Source: Limimaricola cinnabarinus (GTDB taxonomy: Bacteria; Pseudomonadota; Alphaproteobacteria; Rhodobacterales; Rhodobacteraceae). From it: 64,000 nt of DNA. The notes under the pieces are model-generated. The model was not told where the DNA came from. It searched no databases and saw only the letters and a program-made list of their open reading frames with translations. Location: assembly GCF_002723615.1 (NCBI RefSeq), contig NZ_KZ304951.1, forward strand, positions 455,344-519,343. The letters run 5' to 3'. Shown here in pieces: positions 19,146 to 28,030 of the stretch (the first letter of the stretch is position 1; each line of letters begins with the position of its first letter). The position numbers and the translations under genes were made by a program.

Positions 19146-20183
19146 ATGAGCACAGGCGCCCTTACCATCGATCTCGACGCGCTCGCCGCCAATTGGCGCG
19201 CGCTCGATGCCCTCACCGCTGCCGAAACCGGCGCTGTCGTCAAGGCGGACGGCTACGGCCTCGGCGCGGCCCGCGTCGCCCGCAGGCTGGCCCGCGAAGG
19301 CGCGCGCCGCTTCTTCGTGGCGGTGGCCGAGGAAGGCGCCGTGCTGCGCCGCGCGCTCGGCCCCGAGCCCGAGATCTACGTCTTCTCGGGCCATATGGAG
19401 GGCGACACCCGCAAGCTCGCCGAGGCGGCGCTGATCCCGATGCTCAACTCGATCGAGCAGCTCGCCCGTCACCTCGAAACACTGCCCGGGCACCCATTCG
19501 GCATCCAGCTCGACACCGGCATGAACCGGCTGGGCTTCGAGTGGTCCGACTGGGCCGAGGCCGCCGGCATCGCGCTCGAACACGAGCCGCTCTGGCTGAT
19601 GAGCCATCTCGCCTGCGCCGACGAGCCCGATCACGGCATGAACGGCTACCAGCTCGACATCTTCCGCCAGATGACCGACGGGCTCGGAGTGCCGCGCTCG
19701 CTTTCGGCGACGGGCGGCATCCTGCTCGGCCCCGATTACCATTTCGACCTCGTCCGCCCCGGCATCGGGCTTTACGGCGGCCACCCTTTCGAGGCGGCGC
19801 AGCACGTGGTCCGGCTCGACCTGCCGGTGGTGCAATGCCGCGATCTCGCCCAGGGCGAGGTGGTCGGCTATGGCAATTCGTGGCAGGCGGAGCGGCCGAG
19901 CCGCATCGCGACGCTTTCGGGCGGCTATGCCGACGGGCTGCTGCGCGCCCTGTCGGATCGCGCCACGCTTCATCACGGCGCCACACCCTGTCCGCTGGTC
20001 GGCCGGGTGTCGATGGACCTGATCACGGTGGACATCACCGATCTGGAAGCCGACCCCGACTATCTCACCCTGCTTGGCCCCGAACAGGGGGTCGATGCCC
20101 TCGCCCGCATGGCGGGAACGATCGGCTACGAGATCCTGACCTCTCTGGGCCGGCGCTACGCCCGGCTCGAACAGGGCGCCTGA
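19146..20183 (+). CDS. alr: Alanine racemase
   Basis: This PLP enzyme interconverts L- and D-alanine for peptidoglycan. The 345-residue protein has the PLP Lys in [10 protein letters not shown] (K33), the barrel motifs GMNRLGF and RPGIGLYG, and a catalytic-type Tyr in VGYGNSW (Y242), with the C-terminal beta domain carrying GRVSMDL. The length fits the family. In rhodobacteria alr is commonly followed by a membrane protein gene and radA, as here. It begins 57 bases after the protease-like gene and may be cotranscribed. Confidence 0.95.
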   Translation: MSTGALTIDLDALAANWRALDALTAAETGAVVKADGYGLGAARVARRLAREGARRFFVAVAEEGAVLRRALGPEPEIYVFSGHMEGDTRKLAEAALIPMLNSIEQLARHLETLPGHPFGIQLDTGMNRLGFEWSDWAEAAGIALEHEPLWLMSHLACADEPDHGMNGYQLDIFRQMTDGLGVPRSLSATGGILLGPDYHFDLVRPGIGLYGGHPFEAAQHVVRLDLPVVQCRDLAQGEVVGYGNSWQAERPSRIATLSGGYADGLLRALSDRATLHHGATPCPLVGRVSMDLITVDITDLEADPDYLTLLGPEQGVDALARMAGTIGYEILTSLGRRYARLEQGA

Positions 20184-20228
20184 CCCGGCCCATTGGGGCG
20201 CGGATCGGGCCGGTCGGCAGGGCGATCC

Positions 20229-20248
20229 GATCACAATTTATGGTGATC
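20229..20248. promoter_or_regulatory. Inverted repeat upstream of the radA-region membrane protein gene
   Basis: GATCAC and GTGATC form 6-bp arms around the A+T-rich spacer AATTTATG, about 75 bases before the GTG start at 20323. It is the most A+T-rich spot of the 139-bp gap and could be an operator or part of a promoter. No regulator can be named. Confidence 0.35.
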
Positions 20249-20322
20249 ATGCAGTTTGAGGAACCGGCGAAGAGCTGCCGAGGTTATGCTGGCAACTGAC
20301 GCATCCGTGCCGGAGACAGCCT

Positions 20323-21108
20323 GTGACCCAGCCCAAGACTGCCGCCTTTGCCACCCGCGCCATGCAATTGCTCGCGATGACGATCCTCGGTCTTGCCGCG
20401 GCCGTCGCGCTCGCGGCGAGCGTCGCCGCCGCCTTGGGCTACCTGCCCTGGCTCGAACTGACGGCCAGCTTCGGCGAGACCGCCCTGCCCTGGGCCGGCA
20501 TGGCGCTTCAGCTGTTCCTGACCGCGCTTCTGGTCACGCTGGTGTTCTTCCTGCCCTCCTCGGGCCGTGTGCTCGCGCTCGAGAACAGCCATCGCAATTT
20601 CCGCATCTCGATGGATGATGTCGCGCGGGCCTATCATGTCGCCCACACCGCCGACCGCGCCGGGGTCTTCACCATGTCGTCCGAATTCGACGCGGTGCGC
20701 GAGCGGCTCGCCTTCCTGCGCGATCACCCCGATCTGGGCCATCTCGAACACGACGTGATGGAAGTTGCGGCGCAGATGGGCGAACAGGCCCGCGATCTGG
20801 CAGACATCTATTCGGACGAGAAGGTCGCGCGTGCGCGCAAGTTCCTCGCCCAGCGGCAGGAGGATGCCGAGCGCCAGCAGGAGCGCATCGTCGAGGCGCT
20901 GCATGTCTGCCGCGAAATGAAGCGCTGGGCCGATCAGGTCGAGCTCGAGGAGAGCGTCGTGGCGAGCCAGCTCGCGCAGCTCGACGATCAGCTCCAGACC
21001 ATGCTGCCCGAGCTCGGCTTCGAGCCGCCGCGCAAGGCCGAGGCCACGAATGGCGACATGTCGCAGGACGCCCCCAAGGTGGTCAACATGAAGCCCGCCG
21101 CCGAATAG
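20323..21108 (+). CDS. Conserved membrane coiled-coil protein between alr and radA
   Basis: The 261-residue protein has two hydrophobic helices (about 17-38 and 55-75) followed by a cytoplasmic, highly charged helical region with coiled-coil character to about residue 230. Homologues beside radA in related genomes are often labelled DNA repair protein, but I see no nuclease, helicase or DNA-binding motif that supports that. The start is GTG at 20323, with GGAG seven bases upstream. A strong hairpin follows the gene. Confidence 0.8.
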   Translation: MTQPKTAAFATRAMQLLAMTILGLAAAVALAASVAAALGYLPWLELTASFGETALPWAGMALQLFLTALLVTLVFFLPSSGRVLALENSHRNFRISMDDVARAYHVAHTADRAGVFTMSSEFDAVRERLAFLRDHPDLGHLEHDVMEVAAQMGEQARDLADIYSDEKVARARKFLAQRQEDAERQQERIVEALHVCREMKRWADQVELEESVVASQLAQLDDQLQTMLPELGFEPPRKAEATNGDMSQDAPKVVNMKPAAE

Positions 21109-21129
21109 GGCCGACATAAACGCAAGGTG

Positions 21130-21172
21130 AACGGGCAATGGCCCGGCGCGATGCGCCGGGCCATTGCCCGTT
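21130..21172 (+). terminator. Perfect 20-bp hairpin before radA
   Basis: The left arm 21130-21149 and right arm 21153-21172 pair without a mismatch around the loop GAT, and three Ts follow on the plus strand. This looks like a rho-independent terminator for the upstream membrane protein gene. It ends only 26 bases before the radA ATG, so radA would need an internal promoter or read-through. Confidence 0.7.
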
Positions 21173-21198
21173 TCGCCCGTATCGGCCAAAAGAACGGC

Positions 21199-22590
21199 AT
21201 GGCCAAGGATCTCAATTACGTCTGCACCGAATGCGGCGCGACCCATTCGAAGTGGTCGGGGCGCTGCGACGCCTGCGGCGCGTGGAACACCATCCAGGAA
21301 GAGGCGCCGCTGACCTCCGGGCCGGGCGCGAAGGCGCTGGGCGCGCAGCGCGGGCGCAAGCTCGTGCTGACCGACCTCGCCTCCACCCCCGAAGCGCCGC
21401 CGCGCACCATGTCGGGCGTGGCCGAGCTCGACCGCGTGCTGGGCGGCGGCCTCGTCGCGGCCTCGGCACTGCTGGTGGGCGGCGATCCCGGAATCGGCAA
21501 ATCGACGCTGCTCTTGCAGGCGGCGGCGCGCTTTGCGCGCGGCGGGCTCAAGGTGATCTACGTCACGGGCGAGGAATCGGCGGCGCAGGTGCAGATGCGT
21601 GCCCAGCGCCTCGGCCTGACCGAAAGCCCCGTGACGCTCGCCGCAGAGACCAACCTGCGCGACATCCTGACCACGCTCGATGCCGAGCGGCCCGATCTGG
21701 TGATCATCGATTCGATCCAGACCATGTGGTCCGACAAGGTCGAGGCCGCGCCCGGCTCCGTCAGCCAGGTGCGCACCGCGGCGCATGAGCTGACCACATT
21801 CGCCAAGACGCGCGGCATCGCCGTGATCATGGTCGGCCATGTCACCAAGGAAGGCACGCTCGCCGGGCCGCGCGTGGTCGAGCACATGGTCGATTGCGTG
21901 CTTTATTTCGAAGGCGAGCGCGGCCACCAGTTCCGCATCCTGCGCGCCCACAAGAACCGCTTCGGCCCGGCCGACGAGATCGGCGTGTTCGAGATGACCG
22001 GCCGGGGGCTGGCCGAGGTCAAGAACCCCTCCGCGCTGTTCCTGTCCGAGCGCGATACCGCCACGCCCGGCTCGGTGGTCTTTGCAGGCATCGAGGGCAC
22101 GCGTCCGATCCTGTGCGAGATCCAGGCGCTGGTCTCGCCCGCCCAGCCCGGCCAGACCCGCCGCTCGGTCGTGGGTTGGGACGGCAGCCGCCTGGCGATG
22201 ATCCTCGCCGTGCTCGAAAGCCGCTGCGGCGTCTCCTTTGCCGGGCTCGACGTCTATCTCAACGTGGCGGGAGGGCTCAGGATCGGCGAGCCCGCCGCCG
22301 ATCTCGCCGTCGCCGCCGCGCTGATTTCCGCGCGCGAGGATTCCGCCCTGCCGGTCGATTGCGTCATCTTCGGCGAAATCTCTCTCTCGGGCGCCGTGCG
22401 GCCGGTGGCGCAGCTGGAAAACAGGTTGAAAGAAGCGGCGAAACTTGGTTTCACGCAGGCCATCCTGCCACAGCGCCCCAAGCGCCGCGCCGGGACGGAA
22501 ATGGCGGCCGGGCTGGATCTGCGCGAGATGCGCGACCTGCCGGGATTCGTCGACACGGTGTTCGGTCTGGCGCCCGGCGAACGGGAATAA
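21199..22590 (+). CDS. radA: DNA repair protein RadA
   Basis: RadA is a RecA-like ATPase that drives branch migration in recombination. The 463-residue protein has an N-terminal C4 zinc finger (C9, C12, C23, C26), Walker A GDPGIGKST (95-103), the RadA-specific KNRFG motif and a C-terminal Lon-like domain. The ATG at 21199 is fixed by the conserved MAKxxxxYVC start. Upstream is a strong hairpin and only a weak ribosome site (AAAAGAAC). It is followed by cvpA after eight bases. Confidence 0.96.
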   Translation: MAKDLNYVCTECGATHSKWSGRCDACGAWNTIQEEAPLTSGPGAKALGAQRGRKLVLTDLASTPEAPPRTMSGVAELDRVLGGGLVAASALLVGGDPGIGKSTLLLQAAARFARGGLKVIYVTGEESAAQVQMRAQRLGLTESPVTLAAETNLRDILTTLDAERPDLVIIDSIQTMWSDKVEAAPGSVSQVRTAAHELTTFAKTRGIAVIMVGHVTKEGTLAGPRVVEHMVDCVLYFEGERGHQFRILRAHKNRFGPADEIGVFEMTGRGLAEVKNPSALFLSERDTATPGSVVFAGIEGTRPILCEIQALVSPAQPGQTRRSVVGWDGSRLAMILAVLESRCGVSFAGLDVYLNVAGGLRIGEPAADLAVAAALISAREDSALPVDCVIFGEISLSGAVRPVAQLENRLKEAAKLGFTQAILPQRPKRRAGTEMAAGLDLREMRDLPGFVDTVFGLAPGERE

Positions 22591-22598
22591 GGGTTCTC

Positions 22599-23159
22599 AT
22601 GGAAAGTTTCACGATCATCGACGGCATCGTCGCGCTCATCGTCGTGGTGTCGGCGCTTCTGGCCTATTCGCGCGGGCTGGTGCGCGAGGCGCTCGCCATC
22701 GCCGGCTGGATCGGCGCGACCATCCTCGCCTTCATCTTCGCCGATCAGGTGCGCCCGCTGGTGCGGCAGATCCCGGTGGTGGGCGATTTCATCGGCGACA
22801 GCTGCGAATTGTCGATCATCGCCGCCTTCGCGGTGGTCTTCGCCATCGCCCTGGTGCTGTTCTCTATCTTCACACCGGTCTTCTCGGGCGCGGTGCAGCG
22901 CTCGGCGGTGGGCGGCATCGACCAGGGCTTGGGCTTTCTCTTCGGCGTGGCGCGCGGCATCCTGCTCGTCGCGGTGGGCTTCTTCGTCTACGAGGTGATC
23001 CTCTCGGCGCAGCAGATCCCGATGGTCGAGAACAGCCGCGCGGCGGCGGTGTTCGGCCAGATCACCGAGAGGTTCTCGACCGAAGAGCCGCAGGCGGCGC
23101 TGGCCTGGGTCACGCTGCAATACGAGCAGCTCGTGGGCCTGTGCGGCACCCCCGCCTAA
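22599..23159 (+). CDS. cvpA: CvpA family membrane protein
   Basis: The 186-residue protein has four predicted membrane helices and the CvpA N-terminal pattern with SRGLVREALAIAGW. CvpA was named from colicin V production; the family is linked to envelope homeostasis, and in many proteobacteria the gene lies next to purF. Here purF is 2.8 kb further on, with cydABX lying between on the other strand. Its stop is one base from the convergent cydX stop, with no terminator between them. Confidence 0.9.
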   Translation: MESFTIIDGIVALIVVVSALLAYSRGLVREALAIAGWIGATILAFIFADQVRPLVRQIPVVGDFIGDSCELSIIAAFAVVFAIALVLFSIFTPVFSGAVQRSAVGGIDQGLGFLFGVARGILLVAVGFFVYEVILSAQQIPMVENSRAAAVFGQITERFSTEEPQAALAWVTLQYEQLVGLCGTPA

Positions 23160-23160
23160 A

Positions 23161-23256
23161 TCAGAGCAGCACGGCGCGGATGGCATAGGCCACCGCGCCG
23201 ATCGCGCCCACGCCCAGCGCCCAGAGCGCCACGAACCAGACGATCTTCCCGAACAT
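23161..23256 (-). CDS. cydX: CydX-like small subunit of the bd-type quinol oxidase
   Basis: This 31-residue peptide is a single membrane helix with the start MFGKIVWFVALWALG, typical of CydX/YbgT subunits that stabilise the haems of cytochrome bd. Its ATG overlaps the cydB stop by one base (TGATG). The size, the conserved Trp residues and the position after cydB make the call firm despite its shortness. Its stop codon lies one base from the convergent cvpA stop. Confidence 0.88.
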   Translation of the reverse strand: MFGKIVWFVALWALGVGAIGAVAYAIRAVLL

Positions 23257-24275
23257 CAGTGATAGCCCTTCTCGGGGTCGAGCTTGCCGCGGAACACCCA
23301 GTAGGCGTAGCCCGTATAGGCGAGGATGATCGGCACCAGCACGATCGCGCCCACGAACATGAAGAGCTGGCTCTTGGCCGGCGCCGCAGCGTCCCAGATG
23401 GTGATCTCCTGCGGAATGGCCAGCGGCCAGATCGAGATACCGAGCCCCAGGAAACACAGCGCGAAAAGCGCCAGCGCCAGCAGGAAGGGCCAGGTGTCGC
23501 GCCCCTGCGCGAAGAGCGAGCGCGCCAGCAGCAGCGCGATGCCGCCGATCAGCAAGGGCACCGGCGCGGTCAGCGCGATCTGCGGCCAGCCGAACCAGCG
23601 CGCGGCATAGCCCGCCCCGAGAAACGGCGTGGCGAGGCTCACCGCGACGATGCCGACAAGCGTAGCGACGAAGAAGGCCCGCGCCATGATCCGCACCCGG
23701 TGCTGGATCTCGCCTTCGAGCTTCATGTTGAGCCAGCAGGCCCCGAGAAAGGCATAGCCCACCACCACGGCCACGCCGCACAGCACCGAGAACGGCGTCA
23801 GCCAGTCCCACCAGCCGCCCGCATAGGCCCGCCCCTCGACCTCGATGCCCTGCAAAAAGGCGCCCAGGATGATCCCCTGGGCCAGCGCCGCCGTGACCGA
23901 GCCGCCGATGAAGGCCGCGTCCCAGGACCGCTTTGAAAGCCGCGAGGTGGCGCGCCAGCGATACTCGAACGCCACGCCGCGAAAGATCAGCGCCAGCAGC
24001 ATGGCGATGATCGCGGGGTAGACCGCGGGCATGATCACCGCATAGGCCAGCGGAAAGGCGGCGAAGAGCCCGCCCCCGCCCAGCACCAGCCATGTCTCGT
24101 TGCCGTCCCAGACCGGGGCGACAGAGTTCATCATGATGTCGCGGTCCTCCTTCTTGCGAAAGAAGGGGTAGAGGATGCCGATGCCGAGGTCGAAACCGTC
24201 GAGCACGACATAGACGAAGACCGAAAAGGCCAGCAGAAAGGCCCAGGCCACGGTGAGGTCGATCGAGTAGAACAT
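23256..24275 (-). CDS. cydB: Cytochrome bd-type (CIO) quinol oxidase subunit II
   Basis: The 339-residue membrane protein has the CydB N terminus with the motif VLDGFDLGIGIL and about eight to nine membrane helices, including the WDGNETWLV block. With CydA it forms a quinol oxidase that reduces oxygen without pumping protons. The ATG at 24275 is preferred because it overlaps the cydA TGA by one base, as cydX does with cydB; an in-frame GTG at 24278 precedes it. No cydDC haem/thiol exporter genes are adjacent. Confidence 0.94.
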   Translation of the reverse strand: MFYSIDLTVAWAFLLAFSVFVYVVLDGFDLGIGILYPFFRKKEDRDIMMNSVAPVWDGNETWLVLGGGGLFAAFPLAYAVIMPAVYPAIIAMLLALIFRGVAFEYRWRATSRLSKRSWDAAFIGGSVTAALAQGIILGAFLQGIEVEGRAYAGGWWDWLTPFSVLCGVAVVVGYAFLGACWLNMKLEGEIQHRVRIMARAFFVATLVGIVAVSLATPFLGAGYAARWFGWPQIALTAPVPLLIGGIALLLARSLFAQGRDTWPFLLALALFALCFLGLGISIWPLAIPQEITIWDAAAPAKSQLFMFVGAIVLVPIILAYTGYAYWVFRGKLDPEKGYH

Positions 24276-25711
24276 CACGATGTCTCCGGTGCGATGTCAC
24301 GGCCGCTTTCGCGCATCTGCCGCTCGGGGGTGATGCCGGATGTGCGGATCGGTCCCGGCTCGACCCTCACGCCGCGCTCGCCCAGCGCCGGGGCGTGGTG
24401 CATGAGTTTGAGGATATAGGCCACGCCCGCGCCGAAGATGACGAAGTAGATCACCACGAAGGCGATGAGCGAGGTGCCGACCGCGCTGGCCGCCAGCGGC
24501 GAATGCGCCTCCGCCGTCCTGAGCGCGCCATAGACGACATAGGGCTGCCGCCCGACCTCGGTGGTGATCCAGCCGGCGATGACCGCGACGAGACCCGAAG
24601 GCCCCATCACCAGCGCCGCCCGGTGCAGCCATCCGGCCTCATAGAGCCGCCCGCGGAACCGCGCCCAGAGCGACCACAGCCCGACGCCCATCATCGCGAA
24701 ACCAAGCCCCACCATGATGCGGAACGACCAGAACACGATGGCCACGGGCGGCTGATCCTCGCGCGGGATGGTGTCGAGCCCGTCGAGCGGCGCGTCGAGG
24801 TGATGCTTGAGGATCAGCGAGGAGACCTTCGGTATGCCGATGGCGTATTTCAGCTCCTGCGCCTCCTGATCGGGAATGCCGAAGAGATAGAGCGGCGCGC
24901 CGTCGGGGTGGCTTTCGAAATGCCCCTCCATCGCCATGACCTTGGCGGGCTGATGCTCCAGCGTGTTGAGCCCGTGCATGTCGCCCAGGAAGATCTGCAG
25001 CGGCGCCACGATCGCGGCCATCCACATCGCCATGGAGAACATGATCCTGACGCCGGGGTTCTTCTTGTTGCCGCGCAGCAGGTGCCACGCCCCCACGCCG
25101 CCGACGATGAAGGCGGTGGTGAGATAGGCCGCCGTCAGCGTGTGCGCGAGGCGGTAGGGGAAGGAGGGGTTGAAGATGATCTCCCACCAGTCCTCGGGCA
25201 CGAACTGGCCGTTCTCGGCGATGGCGAAGCCCTGCGGCGTCTGCATCCAGGAGTTCACCGACAGGATCCAGGTGGCCGAGATCGCGGTGCCGACCGCGAC
25301 CATCAGGCAGGCGAACATGTGCAGGCCGGGGCCGACCTTGTCGCGCCCGAAGATCATGATCCCGAGGAAACCGGCTTCAAGGAAGAAGGCGGTCAGCACC
25401 TCATAGGCCATGAGCGGCCCGATCACCGGCCCGGCGATGTCGGAAAAGACCGACCAGTTGGTGCCGAACTGGTAGGACATGGTGATGCCCGAGACGACGC
25501 CCATGGCGAAGGTGATGGCGAAGATCTTCAACCAGTACTTGAACAGCCTCAGATAGGCCTCGTCCTTGCGCCACAGGTAGAGGCCGTTGAGCACGGCGAG
25601 AAAGCTCGCCAAGCCGATGGAAAACGCCGGAAAGATGAAGTGAAAGGCGACCGTGAAGCCGAACTGCATCCGCGCCAGCATGACCGCGTCGAAGCCGAGA
25701 AAGGTGTCCAT
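24275..25711 (-). CDS. cydA: Cytochrome bd-type (CIO) quinol oxidase subunit I
   Basis: The 478-residue protein carries the haem b595 ligand region (QFGFTVAFHFIF, H24), the GRQPYVVYG motif and a short Q-loop. The short loop puts it in the cyanide-insensitive oxidase (CIO) branch rather than the long-loop E. coli type. It oxidises ubiquinol at the periplasmic side and reduces oxygen. The ATG at 25711 has AAGGA upstream. It is first in the cydABX operon and divergent from purF across 240 bp. Confidence 0.94.
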   Translation of the reverse strand: MDTFLGFDAVMLARMQFGFTVAFHFIFPAFSIGLASFLAVLNGLYLWRKDEAYLRLFKYWLKIFAITFAMGVVSGITMSYQFGTNWSVFSDIAGPVIGPLMAYEVLTAFFLEAGFLGIMIFGRDKVGPGLHMFACLMVAVGTAISATWILSVNSWMQTPQGFAIAENGQFVPEDWWEIIFNPSFPYRLAHTLTAAYLTTAFIVGGVGAWHLLRGNKKNPGVRIMFSMAMWMAAIVAPLQIFLGDMHGLNTLEHQPAKVMAMEGHFESHPDGAPLYLFGIPDQEAQELKYAIGIPKVSSLILKHHLDAPLDGLDTIPREDQPPVAIVFWSFRIMVGLGFAMMGVGLWSLWARFRGRLYEAGWLHRAALVMGPSGLVAVIAGWITTEVGRQPYVVYGALRTAEAHSPLAASAVGTSLIAFVVIYFVIFGAGVAYILKLMHHAPALGERGVRVEPGPIRTSGITPERQMRESGRDIAPETS

Positions 25712-25866
25712 GGGCAAGGTTCCTTCTGCCTTGCCCCAGACTTAAGCGCCTCTGCCGCGCAGGCAACGCGACATCTCGCCCACCGGGGCGGACGCGACAA
25801 CGTGACCGCCGATTGCGCCTCGCATCTTGCATCGGCCCGCGCGACAGGGCATTGGGCGACCCGACG

Positions 25867-25888
25867 GAAAGGATGATATGATCCTTTC
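25867..25888. promoter_or_regulatory. Inverted repeat between cydA and purF
   Basis: GAAAGGAT (25867-25874) and ATCCTTTC (25881-25888) are perfect 8-bp arms around the 6-base centre GATATG. It lies 64 bases before the purF ATG and 156 bases before the cydA ATG. It could be an operator for either gene or a leader hairpin of purF. It does not match an FNR/FixK site, which would be expected for oxygen control of cyd. Confidence 0.4.
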
Positions 25889-25951
25889 GTGACAGTCGGA
25901 CGCGGAGGTCTTACACGGGCCCCGCAACGCACCGGATTCGGAGCCAGCCAG

Positions 25952-27415
25952 ATGCGCGATTTCCCCGCCCACCCCTTCGATGATGACAAGCTCAAGGAGG
26001 AATGCGGCGTGTTCGGCGTCATCGGCGTCGCGGATGCCGCGAGCTTCCTCGCCCTCGGCCTGCACGCGCTGCAGCATCGCGGCCAGGAAGCCGCGGGCAT
26101 GGTCACCCATGATGCCGAGGCCGGCTTCTGCTCGGCCCGCCGCATGGGCTATGTGCGCGACAACTTCACCTCGCGCGAGGTGCTCGACACCCTGCCCGGC
26201 ACGCTCGGGATCGGCCATGTCCGCTACTCGACCTCGGGCCACAAGGGCCAGACCGCGATCCGCGATGTGCAGCCCTTCTTCGGCGAATTTTCGATGGGCG
26301 GCGCCGCCGTCGCCCATAACGGCAACCTGACCAATGCCGCGACGCTGCGCCGCGAGCTGATCGAGCGCGGCTCGATCTTCCAGTCCTCCTCGGACACCGA
26401 ATGCATCATCCACCTGATGGCGCGCTCGATGGGCCGGTCGATCCCCGACCGCATGGAAGAGGCGCTGCGCAAATGCGAGGGCGCCTTCTCGATCGTGGCG
26501 ATGACCCGCACCAAGCTCATTGGCTGCCGCGACGCGCTGGGCGTGCGGCCCCTGGTGCTGGGCCGGCTGGGCGATGGCTGGGTGCTGTCCTCGGAGACCT
26601 GCGCGCTCGACATCGTCGGCGCGGAGTTCGTGCGCGAGATCGAGCCGGGCGAGATGGTGGTGATCACCTCGAAGGGCGTCGAAAGCAACTTTCCCTTCAA
26701 GAACCGCGCCTCGCGCTTCTGCCTGTTCGAGCATGTCTATTTCTCGCGTCCCGACAGCATCCTCGGCGGCCGCTCTGTCTATGAGACGCGCCGCCAGATC
26801 GGCGTCGAGCTGGCGCGAGAGGCGCCCGTCGAGGCCGATCTCGTCTGCCCGGTGCCGGATTCGGGCACGCCTGCGGCGATCGGCTACAGCCATGAAAGCG
26901 GTATCCCCTACGGCATGGGGATCATCCGCAACCAGTATATGGGCCGGACCTTCATCGAGCCCTCCGAGCAGATCCGCAACATGGGCGTGCGGCTCAAGCT
27001 CAACGTCAACCGCGCGCTCATCCGCGGCAAGCGGGTGATCCTCGTCGACGACTCGGTGGTGCGCGGCACCACCTCGCGCAAGATCAAGGAGATGATCCTC
27101 GACGCGGGCGCGGCGGAGGTGCATTTCCGCATCGCCTCCCCGCCGACGGCCTGGCCCTGCTTTTACGGCGTCGACACGCCCGAGCGCGAAAAGCTGCTCG
27201 CCAGCCACATGAGCGAAGAGGAGATGCGCCGCCATCTCGATGTCGACAGCCTGAAATTCATCACCCTCGACGGGCTCTACCGCGCGGTCGGCGTCGCCGA
27301 GGGGCGCGATCCGCAAAAGCCGCGCTACTGCGACGCCTGCTTCTCGGGCGATTACCCGGTGGTGCCCGCCGACATGATCGAAAAGGGCTTCCAGCTCAAG
27401 ACCGCGGCCGAATAG
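25952..27415 (+). CDS. purF: Amidophosphoribosyltransferase
   Basis: PurF makes phosphoribosylamine from PRPP and glutamine, the first committed step of purine synthesis. The 487-residue protein has a 17-residue propeptide ending EE before the catalytic Cys (C18 in CGVFGVIG), the glutaminase domain, and a phosphoribosyltransferase domain with the PRPP loop VILVDDSVVRGTT. The ATG at 25952 is chosen so that the propeptide is of usual length; a GTG at 25889 would add 21 residues with no support. It converges with the VOC protein gene, nine bases away. Confidence 0.96.
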   Translation: MRDFPAHPFDDDKLKEECGVFGVIGVADAASFLALGLHALQHRGQEAAGMVTHDAEAGFCSARRMGYVRDNFTSREVLDTLPGTLGIGHVRYSTSGHKGQTAIRDVQPFFGEFSMGGAAVAHNGNLTNAATLRRELIERGSIFQSSSDTECIIHLMARSMGRSIPDRMEEALRKCEGAFSIVAMTRTKLIGCRDALGVRPLVLGRLGDGWVLSSETCALDIVGAEFVREIEPGEMVVITSKGVESNFPFKNRASRFCLFEHVYFSRPDSILGGRSVYETRRQIGVELAREAPVEADLVCPVPDSGTPAAIGYSHESGIPYGMGIIRNQYMGRTFIEPSEQIRNMGVRLKLNVNRALIRGKRVILVDDSVVRGTTSRKIKEMILDAGAAEVHFRIASPPTAWPCFYGVDTPEREKLLASHMSEEEMRRHLDVDSLKFITLDGLYRAVGVAEGRDPQKPRYCDACFSGDYPVVPADMIEKGFQLKTAAE

Positions 27416-27424
27416 CCCATAAGG

Positions 27425-27940
27425 TCAAGGGCCGGGCGGCGCCGTGTCATCGGACGCGCTGCCCGGCCTTGCCGTCTCTCCGGCAAAGGCCGCTTCGAGG
27501 CCCGCGACCTCCACCTTGCCCATTTCCATCAGCGCCTGCGCGACGCGGCCCGCGGCATCGCGATCGGCCTGCGACAGAAGCTGTGGCAGGGCCTGCGGCA
27601 GGATCTGCCAGGACAGGCCGAACCTGTCGCGCAGCCAGCCGCAGCGCCCCCCTTCGCCCCCCTCGGCCAGCAGCGCGGCCCAGAGCCGGTCGATCTCGGC
27701 CTGACCCCGCGCGAGGATCGAAATCGGCACGGCCTCGGTGAGCCGAAGATGCGGGCCCGCATTGAGCGCGACATAGCCGATGCCGCCAAGGGTGAATTCG
27801 ACCACGCTCGCATGCGGATCGGCCTCCGAGCGCATCACCCGGTCGATCCGGCTGTCCGGCAGGAGCGAGACGTAGAACCGCGCCGCCTCTTCGCCTTGGG
27901 TATAGAACCAAAGGCAGATCCTTTGCGTGTTTCCATGCAT
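27425..27940 (-). CDS. VOC-family (PhnB/glyoxalase-like) protein
   Basis: The 171-residue protein belongs to the vicinal oxygen chelate superfamily in the PhnB-like group, often labelled 3-demethylubiquinone methyltransferase-like. It opens ICLWFYTQGEEAARFY and has the typical WQILPQALPQLL block, where Trp and Gln follow the DRFGLSW strand. Members are small enzymes or binding proteins; the substrate here is unknown. The ATG at 27940 has GGGAGGG nine bases upstream. Confidence 0.82.
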   Translation of the reverse strand: MHGNTQRICLWFYTQGEEAARFYVSLLPDSRIDRVMRSEADPHASVVEFTLGGIGYVALNAGPHLRLTEAVPISILARGQAEIDRLWAALLAEGGEGGRCGWLRDRFGLSWQILPQALPQLLSQADRDAAGRVAQALMEMGKVEVAGLEAAFAGETARPGSASDDTAPPGP

Positions 27941-28030
27941 CAAAGCCGCCCTCCCCGGTCCCGGTGAGAGAGGTAGTGCACAAGCGGACCCTGTCTCCTT
28001 TTCGCGGCGCTTTCGCGGCCGCCGCGCCGC

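Noticed and set aside
25712-25951. FNR/FixK box upstream of cydA
   Set aside because: No TTGAT-N4-ATCAA-like sequence was seen in the gap, although oxygen control of cyd is common.
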